DNA of 15,648 bases from JAZDHV01 sp043810355 (GTDB lineage Archaea; Nanobdellota; Nanobdellia; Woesearchaeales; JAGVYU01). Positions 1 to 6,662 of this stretch are shown here, piece by piece (position 1 is the first letter of the stretch; every line of letters begins with the position of its first letter). Made by a program: the position numbers and the translations under genes. Location of the stretch: positions 1 to 15,648 of the forward strand of contig JBDROB010000073.1 in NCBI GenBank assembly GCA_043810355.1, given 5' to 3'. The notes under the pieces are model-generated. The model was not told the origin of the DNA. It did not search any database and worked only from the letters and a program-made list of their open reading frames with translations.

Positions 1-2
1 TT

Positions 3-350
3 TTTGTATTATTGGTTGTAGCTATACCTATCATATCAACACATGTTCCAGAAAAAGAACCAACTTTTGAAGAAAGGAGGGAAATAGTTCTGACAGAACT
101 CAATCTTGCTATAGAAGATGCCAAGGCTCAGGGAAAATACAGATGCTGTATTGAGCCAGCATGCACTATGTGCTATCTTGGCCATTGGATCTGGGATGAC
201 GGCTCTTGTTATTGTGATGACATGATTGCACAAGGTCTGACTGATAAAGTATGCCCTGAATGCAAAAAAGGTATAGAGATTGGATTATGCAATTCTGTCA
301 AGGATGAGGAATGCGATGTTGATAGTGGTGAGATTTTTAAGCCAATTTGA
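3..350 (+). CDS. Secreted or membrane-anchored Cys-rich protein, 5' end outside the window
   Basis: Partial gene: the frame is open to the left edge. The first visible residues (FVLLVVAIPII) are hydrophobic, as in the end of a signal peptide or N-terminal anchor, so the true start is probably upstream; a TTG at 12 is the only in-frame start-like codon visible. After a charged helix (about residues 15-40 counted from that TTG) comes a compact domain with ten cysteines: a CC pair, CxxC, CxC, CxxC and two single Cys. It also holds the aromatic stretch GHWIWDDG. This pattern suggests a metal-binding or disulfide-rich extracytoplasmic domain. I recall similar small proteins from DPANN archaea and candidate-phyla bacteria but cannot name a family. 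Downstream genes concern thiolation and copper export, which makes a metal-related role plausible but unproven. Confidence 0.7.
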   Translation, partial: FVLLVVAIPIISTHVPEKEPTFEERREIVLTELNLAIEDAKAQGKYRCCIEPACTMCYLGHWIWDDGSCYCDDMIAQGLTDKVCPECKKGIEIGLCNSVKDEECDVDSGEIFKPI

Positions 351-434
351 TATAAAAACAAAATGACAATTTCAACTAGAAAATTAAGTCTGTCTAATTA
401 ACTATTGTTATTATTGGGTGCCTGAGTGATATGT

Positions 435-1388
435 ATGGATAAAAAACTTTCAAACTCAAAATTTGTAGAATATGTTGAAAAGAAAGTCAGGGACACAATC
501 AGAAGATACAAGCTTTTCAATAAAAATGACAGGATTGCAGTGGCTGTTTCAGGCGGAAAAGACTCAACAGTCTGCTTGTATATACTAAAAAAGCTTGGAT
601 ATGATGTTGAGGCAATCACGATTGATGCAAAGATAGGTGATTATACAAAAAAGAATATTGAAAACCTGAAAAAGGTGTGCAAGGAATATAAGATCAAGCT
701 TAATATTGTCTCATTTAGGGATGAGTTTGGCATGTCTCTATGCTATATCCGTGATCTTCTTCATTCAAAAGATGTTGAGTTTTCCTCTTGCATGATCTGC
801 GGGATATTGAAGAGATATTTGCTCAACAAGCATTCAAAAAAGCTGAGATACACCCATCTGGCGACTGGCCATAATCTGGATGATGAAGCGCAGTCATTTG
901 TCATGAATGTGTTCAGGAATGATTTTAAGCTTGCAAAAAGGCAGGGTCCATTCCCTGGCCTTACAAGGTCAAAGAAGTTTGTCCAGAGGGTCAAGCCATT
1001 ATATTTTATTAAAGAAGATGAAGTTATCAGGTATTCAAAAATTATGAGATTTCCTGTCAATTATGGCATCTGCCCATGTTCAGTCCATGCTTACAGGCGT
1101 GATTACAGGCAGATCCTTGATAGATTTGAGAAAGACCATCCAAGTGTCAAGTATAATATCCTTAAATTCCAGGAGAATATGAAACTTATGCTAAAAGATG
1201 AGGATCAGTTGGTTGTGAATGGATGCAGGAAATGCGGTGAGCCATGCAGCAAAGACATCTGCAGGGCATGCATAATATTTGATAACCTGAAATTAGGCAA
1301 AAAAGAGAAAATAAATAATAATAATAATCAATTAAAAAAAGTTGTAAAAAATAAGGAACGAATTTCAATTGCAGAAAATGCAGAATGA
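435..1388 (+). CDS. tRNA 2-thiolation enzyme of the TtcA/TtuA/Ncs6 PP-loop family
   Basis: ATP pyrophosphatase that adenylates a tRNA uridine and replaces its C2 oxygen with sulfur (archaeal TtuA/Ncs6 group, cytosolic). Visible motifs, counted from the ATG at 435: PP-loop SGGKDS at 39-44; the CMIC pair C119/C122 and GICPC with C213/C215, which match the cysteines that hold the [4Fe-4S] cluster in TtuA; GHNLDDEAQ near 145-153; and a C-terminal zinc knuckle CRKCGEPC...CRAC at 264-279. The N-terminal zinc finger usual in TtuA/Ncs6 is missing: the protein begins directly at the helix before the PP-loop, and a stop (423-425) lies just upstream. The tail is low-complexity, with five Asn from an AAT repeat. 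A GTG at 426 is also possible, but GTGAT (426-430) sits exactly 4 nt before the ATG at 435, the spacing seen at other genes here. It follows the Cys-rich gene by 84 nt. Confidence 0.9.
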   Translation: MDKKLSNSKFVEYVEKKVRDTIRRYKLFNKNDRIAVAVSGGKDSTVCLYILKKLGYDVEAITIDAKIGDYTKKNIENLKKVCKEYKIKLNIVSFRDEFGMSLCYIRDLLHSKDVEFSSCMICGILKRYLLNKHSKKLRYTHLATGHNLDDEAQSFVMNVFRNDFKLAKRQGPFPGLTRSKKFVQRVKPLYFIKEDEVIRYSKIMRFPVNYGICPCSVHAYRRDYRQILDRFEKDHPSVKYNILKFQENMKLMLKDEDQLVVNGCRKCGEPCSKDICRACIIFDNLKLGKKEKINNNNNQLKKVVKNKERISIAENAE

Positions 1389-1449
1389 AATTCGGAATTT
1401 GATAACATTTTAATGAAACAATATGAATAATTGATGGATTGTGATAAAA

Positions 1450-3633
1450 ATGCAAAAAAAAACTGAGATAATGATAAGCGGAATGACTTGTTCAAGCTGT
1501 GCGACTGTTATTGACAGGGCTCTAAAAAAAGTTGATGGAGTAAAATCATCAAATGTGAATATTGCAACAAACAAGGCAACTGTTGAATATGATGAAAAAA
1601 AGACAGACATAAACAATCTGATCAAGGCTATCAAGAGCAAAGGTTATGGCGCTTCTGAAATGTCTGGACAGGATGAGGATAAAGAGTCAGTCAAGAGGGG
1701 AAAAGAGATCAATGATATCAAATATAGGTTCTTGTACAGCCTGATATTTGCCTTGCCTGTTTTTATATTAGGTATGTTTTTCATGAAATCCTCTATCCCT
1801 TATCTAAGTGTTTTGATGTGGATCCTGGCAACACCTGTACAGTTCATATTTGCATGGCATATGTATAAGAGCGCTTTCATGGCTTTGAAAGGGTTTAGCG
1901 CCAATATGGACACTTTGATTGTTATGGGAACAAGTGCAGCATATTTTTACAGTGTTTTTGTCATACTCTCAGGCCAAGGACATGTCTATTTTGAGGCATC
2001 TGCTGTATTGATAACAATTGTCTTGTTTGGCAGATGGCTTGAGGCAAAGGCAAAAGGAAAGACTTCTGAAGCTATAAAGAAACTGATTGGATTGAAGCCA
2101 AAGACTGCTACAATAATCAGAAATAAGAAAGAGCTAAAGATTAATGTTGATGATGTGCAGTTAGGTGATATTGTGATTGTCAAGCCAGGAGAAAAGATCC
2201 CTGTTGATGGAATGATTGTTGAAGGCCATACTTCTATTGATGAGAGCATGGTTACTGGTGAGAGCATACCGATTGAAAAAAAGAAAGGGGATCTGGTCAT
2301 TGGTGCAACAATCAATAAGTTTGGTTCATTTAGGTTTAAGACAACTAAAGTTGGTGCAAACACAACACTTGCTCGTATCATAAAACTGATTGAAGACGCC
2401 CAGGGGAGCAAAGCGCCTATACAAAGGTTTGCAGACAGTGTCTCTGCCTATTTTGTCCCTATTGTCCTCTTGATTGCAGTCATAACATTCATAACATGGT
2501 ATATGATTGGGTCAGATTTCAGGTTTTCATTGATTGCTGGAGTCGCAGTCTTGGTGATTGCATGCCCATGCGCTTTAGGGTTAGCAACTCCCACAGCAAT
2601 AATGGTAGGTACTGGAAAAGGAGCAAGAAAAGGCATCTTGATAAAAGGCGGTGAAGCCCTTGAGACTTCCCATAAGATCAATAGTGTAATTTTAGACAAG
2701 ACTGGGACAATAACAGTTGGAAAGCCAAAAGTGACTGATATTATTCCATTTGATAAACAATCCAGAAATGCCTTGCTAAAGATTGCTGCAAGCATTGAGA
2801 AAGGGAGCGAGCATCCTCTTGCAGAATCCATTGTAAATGAGGCAGAAAGACAGAGATTACGGCTGAGCAAGACAACTGGATTCAAGGCAATCCCAGGCCA
2901 TGGCATTACTGCAAAATTATCTGGGAAAAGATATTATTTTGGCAATGCAAAGCTTATGAAAGACTATAAGATTGATATCAAGCAAAAAATTGGCATAATA
3001 AACAATCTTGAGGAAGAGGGAAAGACTGTGATGATCCTTGCCCAAAACAATAGACTGTTGGGGATTGTTGGTGTTGCAGACACTATCAAGGATTCTTCAC
3101 CAGAAGCTATTGCCAAGCTTAAAAGCATGGGAATAAATGTCTATATGATAACTGGAGACAATGAGAGGACTGCAAAAGCAATAGCTAAAAAAGTCGGAGT
3201 CAATGATTATTTTGCTGAAGTCCTTCCAGAGGACAAGGCAGGTTATGTCAAGAAACTGCAAAATAATGGAAGAAAGGTTGCAATGGTCGGAGACGGCATC
3301 AATGACGCTCCTGCATTGGCTCAGGCAGATATAGGGATTGCAATGGGTTCTGGCACAGATGTTGCAATGGAGACTGGTGACATTGTGCTTATGAGAGATG
3401 ACCTGATGGATGTTGCCAATGCTATAAAATTGAGCAAGATGACTATGGCAAAGATAAAGCAGAACATGTTCTGGGCCTTGTTTTACAACACTTTAGGAAT
3501 CCCGATTGCCGCAGGACTCCTTTATCCATTCACTGGCTGGCTTCTGTCTCCATTGATTGCAGGAGCTGCAATGGCATTGTCTTCAGTAAGCGTTGTTACC
3601 AACTCTTTGTTGTTGAAAACCAAGAAATTATGA
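1450..3633 (+). CDS. copA: Cu(I)-exporting P1B-type ATPase CopA
   Basis: Membrane pump that uses ATP to export monovalent copper. Domain order from the ATG at 1450 (727 aa): one N-terminal HMA metal-binding domain with GMTCSSC (Cys 14 and 17); TM helices from about 95; actuator domain with TGES (269-272); the membrane CPC copper site (372-374); phosphorylation loop DKTGTIT (Asp416); SEHPL with the P1B His-Pro (455-456); TGDN (568-571); GDGINDAP hinge (from 614). TM7 contains YN (679-680) and TM8 MxxSS (708-712), the signature of the Cu+ subgroup P1B-1. Length and motifs look complete. A GTG at 1441 is in frame, but GTGAT (1441-1445) lies 4 nt before the ATG and looks like the Shine-Dalgarno site. 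The gene lies 61 nt after the thiolase gene; the small envelope genes downstream fit a metal-homeostasis cluster. Confidence 0.97.
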   Translation: MQKKTEIMISGMTCSSCATVIDRALKKVDGVKSSNVNIATNKATVEYDEKKTDINNLIKAIKSKGYGASEMSGQDEDKESVKRGKEINDIKYRFLYSLIFALPVFILGMFFMKSSIPYLSVLMWILATPVQFIFAWHMYKSAFMALKGFSANMDTLIVMGTSAAYFYSVFVILSGQGHVYFEASAVLITIVLFGRWLEAKAKGKTSEAIKKLIGLKPKTATIIRNKKELKINVDDVQLGDIVIVKPGEKIPVDGMIVEGHTSIDESMVTGESIPIEKKKGDLVIGATINKFGSFRFKTTKVGANTTLARIIKLIEDAQGSKAPIQRFADSVSAYFVPIVLLIAVITFITWYMIGSDFRFSLIAGVAVLVIACPCALGLATPTAIMVGTGKGARKGILIKGGEALETSHKINSVILDKTGTITVGKPKVTDIIPFDKQSRNALLKIAASIEKGSEHPLAESIVNEAERQRLRLSKTTGFKAIPGHGITAKLSGKRYYFGNAKLMKDYKIDIKQKIGIINNLEEEGKTVMILAQNNRLLGIVGVADTIKDSSPEAIAKLKSMGINVYMITGDNERTAKAIAKKVGVNDYFAEVLPEDKAGYVKKLQNNGRKVAMVGDGINDAPALAQADIGIAMGSGTDVAMETGDIVLMRDDLMDVANAIKLSKMTMAKIKQNMFWALFYNTLGIPIAAGLLYPFTGWLLSPLIAGAAMALSSVSVVTNSLLLKTKKL

Positions 3634-3818
3634 TTAAAATACTTAATAATGAAACTTAATAATTAATTTTAATATTAAACAACTAAGTGAAAGATTAATA
3701 AAAAGATTAATAAATGATTACCAAGTCATTATAATAATCAAGAATATTATAATCAATAAGAAATATTTTTCAATAAATATAAATAAACATAATATAATCG
3801 ATAAAAGGGGTGAAAAAA
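3634..3818. other. AT-rich intergenic region with repeats, upstream of the 51-aa membrane peptide
   Basis: About 185 bp of very AT-rich DNA between copA and the next gene. It contains a direct repeat AGATTAATAAA (3692-3702 and 3704-3714, period 12). It also contains two copies of the 8-bp palindrome ATTATAAT (3728-3735 and 3746-3753, period 18). A TATA-like stretch TAAATATAAATAAA lies at about 3774-3787. No ORF of note is visible. The palindrome pair could be an operator, but such short AT palindromes arise easily by chance at this base composition. Confidence 0.4.
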
Positions 3819-3974
3819 ATGGTTTATGGAAGTTGTCCAATGTATGGTGGATTTGGCTTTGGAGGAATGTTTTTTAACCTGATAGCAGGTGCCTTGATAT
3901 TCTCAGTGATTTTCTGGGGCATTTATTATTTGTTAAAGAATGTGTCAAATCCAAAAACGAGAAGAAAAAAATGA
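3819..3974 (+). CDS. 51-aa Gly/Met/aromatic-rich single-pass membrane peptide
   Basis: Small gene, ATG 3819 to TGA 3972-3974. A strong Shine-Dalgarno GGGGTGA (3807-3813) ends 5 nt before the ATG. The protein starts MVYGSCPMYGGFGFGGMFF, then has one hydrophobic helix (about residues 18-40) and a basic tail NPKTRRKK. The last four bases overlap the next gene as ATGA, so translation of the two is probably coupled. The composition (N-terminal Met, Gly, Phe/Tyr and one Cys, then one TM) resembles small membrane peptides often found beside copper genes, usually with a C-terminal SHOCT segment that is absent here. I infer a role near CopA in copper handling; no function can be assigned from sequence alone. 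The strong SD and the exact overlap make this a real gene despite its size. Confidence 0.8.
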   Translation: MVYGSCPMYGGFGFGGMFFNLIAGALIFSVIFWGIYYLLKNVSNPKTRRKK

Positions 3975-4366
3975 GAAAAGATATTTTCTTATGTATTGTA
4001 GCTGGATCAATCCTTATCATATCTTTTATAATTGGCTGCAGTAATACAACTGATACAGGTTCAACTACAACTATTATTACTGAGATTATTGATGGTGACA
4101 GCACAACTGATATATTGGCCAAATGCCTTACTGAGAATGGTGTCAAGATGTTTGGCGCAGAATGGTGCTCTCATTGCCAAAACCAAAAAAAGATGTTCGG
4201 AGATTCTTTCCAGTATGTTGATTATGTTGATTGTGACAAGAGGCGTGATGAATGTACGAGCGCCAAGGTCAGTGGATATCCTACATGGGTAGTAGATGGG
4301 AAGAATTATCCTGGAGAGCAGGCACTTTCAAGATTGGCTTCTCTGGCTGGATGTGAAATAATCTGA
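3971..4366 (+). CDS. Thioredoxin-fold lipoprotein with CxxC active site
   Basis: Predicted extracytoplasmic thiol-disulfide protein of 131 aa. Residues 1-22 form a lipoprotein signal peptide (MRK, hydrophobic core, lipobox IIGC with Cys23), followed by a Thr/Ser-rich linker to about residue 45. The thioredoxin-like domain has the active site AEWCSHCQNQKKMF (Cys66/Cys69) and the cis-proline motif GYPTW (Pro104). Extra cysteines at 52, 88, 95 and 128 could form disulfides. The core closely resembles the thioredoxin domain that is fused to or accompanies vitamin K epoxide reductase (VKOR)-type proteins, though no VKOR is present in this window. The start overlaps the stop of the preceding 51-aa gene (ATGA). 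Likely jobs are oxidation or reduction of envelope proteins, or of copper-binding cysteines given the neighbour CopA. The lipoprotein assignment rests on the lipobox pattern only. Confidence 0.87.
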   Translation: MRKDIFLCIVAGSILIISFIIGCSNTTDTGSTTTIITEIIDGDSTTDILAKCLTENGVKMFGAEWCSHCQNQKKMFGDSFQYVDYVDCDKRRDECTSAKVSGYPTWVVDGKNYPGEQALSRLASLAGCEII

Positions 4367-4387
4367 TTAATGAAGAAGAAAAGGTCA

Positions 4388-5794
4388 TTACCTCAAATAA
4401 GTTGCAGCCATATTGAATTCCATCTCATCTAAGACTGTATCTTGTATTTGATTCATATTCCTTCCAATATTGCTCAATAAGACTGCATTTACAGGAGTTG
4501 CATTCTGGTTCATTAATTCTCTTCCCTTCTCCTCAACCAAATGCTTGAATAAGTCAATGAATACATGCATTCCTAATCCTTTTGTAACCTCCTTTTCAAA
4601 ATTCATTAATTCATTCCAGTCTTTAAAATATTGTCCTCCACTACATCTTTCACTAAAAACATATGTTCCTACAACTTCTTCAAATCTTCTTCCTCTCATG
4701 CATTTGAGGCCTAAGCCAGAAGTATAGTCAAATTCTCTAGGAACACATCCTTCTACTTCAATATGATCTCCATTAATCTTTTGCATTAATTGTATGCCTT
4801 GTTTATACCATACTCCATTCTGGCCATAAAGAGAATAGATGTCATGGATCACTCTGCTTCGCAAAATATCTGTAACATCTTCAGGTCTTTGGCTTAATAC
4901 CAAAAATTTCTCAATCTCCCTTGCATAACCCTCCCTGAATTCCATTGTATCAGCAAAAAGTACTATATTGTCAGGAGAAGGCATTTCTTCTCCTTCTTCT
5001 TCTACACATGATACAACAAATGGAAGGTATATTAATCTGTACCCTGATTTTATCCTTCCTTGATCAATATCATCATTGCTCCTGAACCTGATGCCTCTTA
5101 ATGGATCATGTTCATCTATTTGCCTGAAAATAGGCTCAACTTCTCTATGAGGTAGACTATCTTGTGTCACCACCAAATAAAAATTATCATGCTCCCTGAA
5201 TGGCTTTCCAAAAACATCCAAAGGCATGGATCTCATGATTGCATCTAGATCAACATCCTTTAATGCCTTGTCATAATTTCCTGCACTCTCTATTAATCCT
5301 CTCATAGCTTCCTGAATATTAGGTATGCTTATAGGAATATTTGGAGGTATTATTTGTCTTGCCTCAAGCCTTGCTGGGTACATATCATGGACCATATCTG
5401 TCAAATTTAGGAATGATAGTCCATTATTGTCAAATGTATTTAATTGCTCTAATATTTGCTGCACTCTGTAATCTTTTACTACAGGCGGCTGCTTGAGAGA
5501 TCTCAATACAATTGCCTTGTCTGAGTCTCTCAATACAACTTGAGAAGGAATAATATCCATGTCATTAGAATACGGAGTTTTATCTCCATTCAGAAAATAC
5601 CCATTCATTACAGCAAAATTCAGGATATCACCTTTATTGTGCTCCCAAACATTATATCCTGTGCCAAATGTTACTAGCACAGATGGCTTCACCCATTTTA
5701 TCTGCCCATCTCGAATCTTAGGTCTCTCTTTACCTGGAAATAATGAGAAATAACTGTCATCCAATTTTACTGCCTGAAACAATCTGTTAGCCAT
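4388..5794 (-). CDS. Hypothetical protein, 468 aa, family not recognised
   Basis: A long intact ORF whose codon and amino-acid composition look like its neighbours, but I recognise no family. The protein looks soluble: no signal peptide and no TM segment. Visible features, counted from the ATG at 5794: an N-terminal part with VTFGTGYNVWEH around 40-55, a Pro/Ile-rich stretch (IIPPNIPISIPN) near 147-160, an acidic segment around 260-270, and a C-terminal helical part. Cysteines are few and scattered with no metal-site pattern. An in-frame TTG lies 24 nt upstream at 5818, but I prefer the ATG. A TATA-like CTTTTTAAAA sits about 33 nt before it, which would make the mRNA nearly leaderless and would place the TTG upstream of transcription. 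The gene converges with the thioredoxin lipoprotein (21-nt gap) and diverges from the 51-aa Cys protein. Confidence 0.75.
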   Translation of the reverse strand: MANRLFQAVKLDDSYFSLFPGKERPKIRDGQIKWVKPSVLVTFGTGYNVWEHNKGDILNFAVMNGYFLNGDKTPYSNDMDIIPSQVVLRDSDKAIVLRSLKQPPVVKDYRVQQILEQLNTFDNNGLSFLNLTDMVHDMYPARLEARQIIPPNIPISIPNIQEAMRGLIESAGNYDKALKDVDLDAIMRSMPLDVFGKPFREHDNFYLVVTQDSLPHREVEPIFRQIDEHDPLRGIRFRSNDDIDQGRIKSGYRLIYLPFVVSCVEEEGEEMPSPDNIVLFADTMEFREGYAREIEKFLVLSQRPEDVTDILRSRVIHDIYSLYGQNGVWYKQGIQLMQKINGDHIEVEGCVPREFDYTSGLGLKCMRGRRFEEVVGTYVFSERCSGGQYFKDWNELMNFEKEVTKGLGMHVFIDLFKHLVEEKGRELMNQNATPVNAVLLSNIGRNMNQIQDTVLDEMEFNMAATYLR

Positions 5795-5822
5795 TTTATC
5801 AGATTGATGAAAACACAATCTG

Positions 5823-5832
5823 TTTTAAAAAG
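5823..5832 (-). promoter_or_regulatory. TATA-like element of the 468-aa orphan gene
   Basis: Minus-strand CTTTTTAAAA lies about 33 nt before the ATG at 5794, which has no Shine-Dalgarno motif. With archaeal initiation about 24-26 nt downstream of the TATA centre, the transcript would start within about 10 nt of the ATG. Nearly the same sequence stands at the same relation before the gene at 9075. Confidence 0.45.
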
Positions 5833-5855
5833 CTTTTCATTGTTATACTATGAAA

Positions 5856-5873
5856 TGTATATTCATGTATACA
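5856..5873. promoter_or_regulatory. 18-bp dyad TGTATA-N6-TATACA, candidate operator
   Basis: Perfect inverted repeat TGTATA/TATACA with a 6-bp spacer, in the 215-bp divergent region between the orphan gene and the 51-aa Cys protein gene. It lies just upstream of the minus-strand TATA element and about 37 bp upstream of a plus-strand TATA at 5910-5918. Size and half-site spacing fit a dimeric helix-turn-helix regulator. No regulator gene is present in the window. Confidence 0.4.
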
Positions 5874-5909
5874 CATTTTAAGTATTTTCTGATACAGTTA
5901 AAGCATATG

Positions 5910-5918
5910 TTTATATAT
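5910..5918 (+). promoter_or_regulatory. TATA-like element upstream of the Cys-protein/MerT-like pair
   Basis: TTTATATAT on the plus strand is a consensus-like archaeal TATA box. It would start transcription near 5940 and give a leader of about 70 nt to the ATG at 6010, which has a strong Shine-Dalgarno site. A weaker TTAAATATTC at about 5980-5989 is nearer but would place the start at or after the ribosome site. Confidence 0.35.
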
Positions 5919-6009
5919 CTAGTTCAAGTAATATTAGAGCATTAAGGAAAAATAATTCAGGGATTATTTCACAAATCACTTAAATATTCAATATAATGAG
6001 GTGATTGAA

Positions 6010-6165
6010 ATGACTGAACCAGTTGTCTGCCACCAAGGCAGATGCGAATATAAGGAAAAGAGCTTCTTGGATGAATGCATTGACTGCACTCTCTCTGAGC
6101 AGATTGAGCAAGATTTATTAAAGAAAGACTCTGATGGCATAGGATCAAAGAAAATCCAGAAATAA
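6010..6165 (+). CDS. 51-aa four-cysteine protein upstream of a MerT-like transporter
   Basis: Small gene, ATG 6010 to TAA 6163-6165. A near-perfect Shine-Dalgarno GAGGTGAT (5998-6005) stands 4 nt before the start, the best such site in the window. The protein has Cys at 7, 12, 23 and 26 (CHQGRC and CIDC, with His8), followed by a charged C-terminal half. It has no signal peptide or TM segment, so it is probably cytosolic. The spacing C-x4-C-x10-C-x2-C could bind zinc, iron or a soft metal. Its stop is 2 nt before the ATG of the MerT-like gene, so the two are surely co-translated. By analogy with transporters paired with small cytosolic metal carriers, I infer a metallochaperone or sensor for that membrane protein. 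I do not recognise the family. Confidence 0.75.
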   Translation: MTEPVVCHQGRCEYKEKSFLDECIDCTLSEQIEQDLLKKDSDGIGSKKIQK

Positions 6166-6167
6166 AA

Positions 6168-6575
6168 ATGAAAATAATGGAAAAACTGAGATTAGAGAAA
6201 AATGACAAGTCTTTTCTTAAAAAGATAATCCCGATTGCAGCATTTATCGGTGGATTATGCTGTTTCACTCCTGTCGTGCTAGTTATATTTGGATTGAGCT
6301 CTGTTGCATTTGCTGCATCATTGTCAGATCTGCTCTATTTTAAATATAAATGGGTATTTAGGGGAATCTCATTATTACTGTTAGCTTTATCATTATACTG
6401 GTATTTCTATAAAAAAGAAAAGATATGCACTATTGATGAATTGAAGAAAAAAAGGAGAAGAGTGATAAACATTGTCCTGATAACACTTATCGGAGCAATC
6501 CTTGCATATGTAATCTGGCTATATGTGATTGTTGAGATTATCGGTGTTTTGTTGGGTATTTGGGGATTTTATTAA
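6168..6575 (+). CDS. MerT-like membrane protein (putative metal transporter)
   Basis: Integral membrane protein of 135 aa with about four helices: near 19-50 (probably one or two), 64-80, 99-115 and 117-135. The first hydrophobic region contains GGLCCFTPVVLV with adjacent Cys31-Cys32 and a Pro three residues on. This is the vicinal-cysteine arrangement of MerT-type mercury transporters, where the pair passes the metal through the membrane. A further Cys87 lies in the cytoplasmic loop KKEKICTID. The neighbourhood has no mer regulator or mercuric reductase, so mercury itself may not be the substrate; copper or another soft metal is as likely. The gene begins 2 nt after the 51-aa Cys protein and shows no Shine-Dalgarno of its own, consistent with translational coupling. 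ATG 6177 is a second possible start. Family resemblance is judged from motif and topology only. Confidence 0.75.
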   Translation: MKIMEKLRLEKNDKSFLKKIIPIAAFIGGLCCFTPVVLVIFGLSSVAFAASLSDLLYFKYKWVFRGISLLLLALSLYWYFYKKEKICTIDELKKKRRRVINIVLITLIGAILAYVIWLYVIVEIIGVLLGIWGFY

Positions 6576-6582
6576 AATTAAA

Positions 6583-6621
6583 CAAAAGATATATATTTTA
6601 TTAAGAATAACCAAAAGATAT
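6583..6621 (+). repeat. Direct repeat CAAAAGATAT, two copies, in the rubrerythrin promoter
   Basis: The 10-bp sequence CAAAAGATAT occurs at 6583-6592 and 6612-6621 (period 29). Each copy is followed by an AT-rich TATA-like stretch. The second copy together with ATTTAATT lies where a BRE/TATA for the rubrerythrin gene is expected, with a start near 6645 and the Shine-Dalgarno GGGGT at 6651-6655. This could be tandem promoters or a paired regulator site. Confidence 0.4.
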
Positions 6622-6662
6622 TTAATTGATTGATATTTATTTAAATTTTAGGGGTATAAATT

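Noticed and set aside
2448..2906. Minus-strand 152-codon frame inside copA
   Set aside because: It lies fully within the coding region of a complete P1B-ATPase and has no family features or start signals.
5969..6268. Minus-strand 99-codon frame opposite the Cys protein and MerT-like gene
   Set aside because: Both genes on the plus strand have strong support (SD GAGGTGAT, membrane helices, tight coupling); the antisense frame is a shadow.
6168..6575. Complete mercury resistance operon
   Set aside because: Only the MerT-like protein is seen; there is no MerR, MerP or mercuric reductase nearby, so a mercury role is not claimed.
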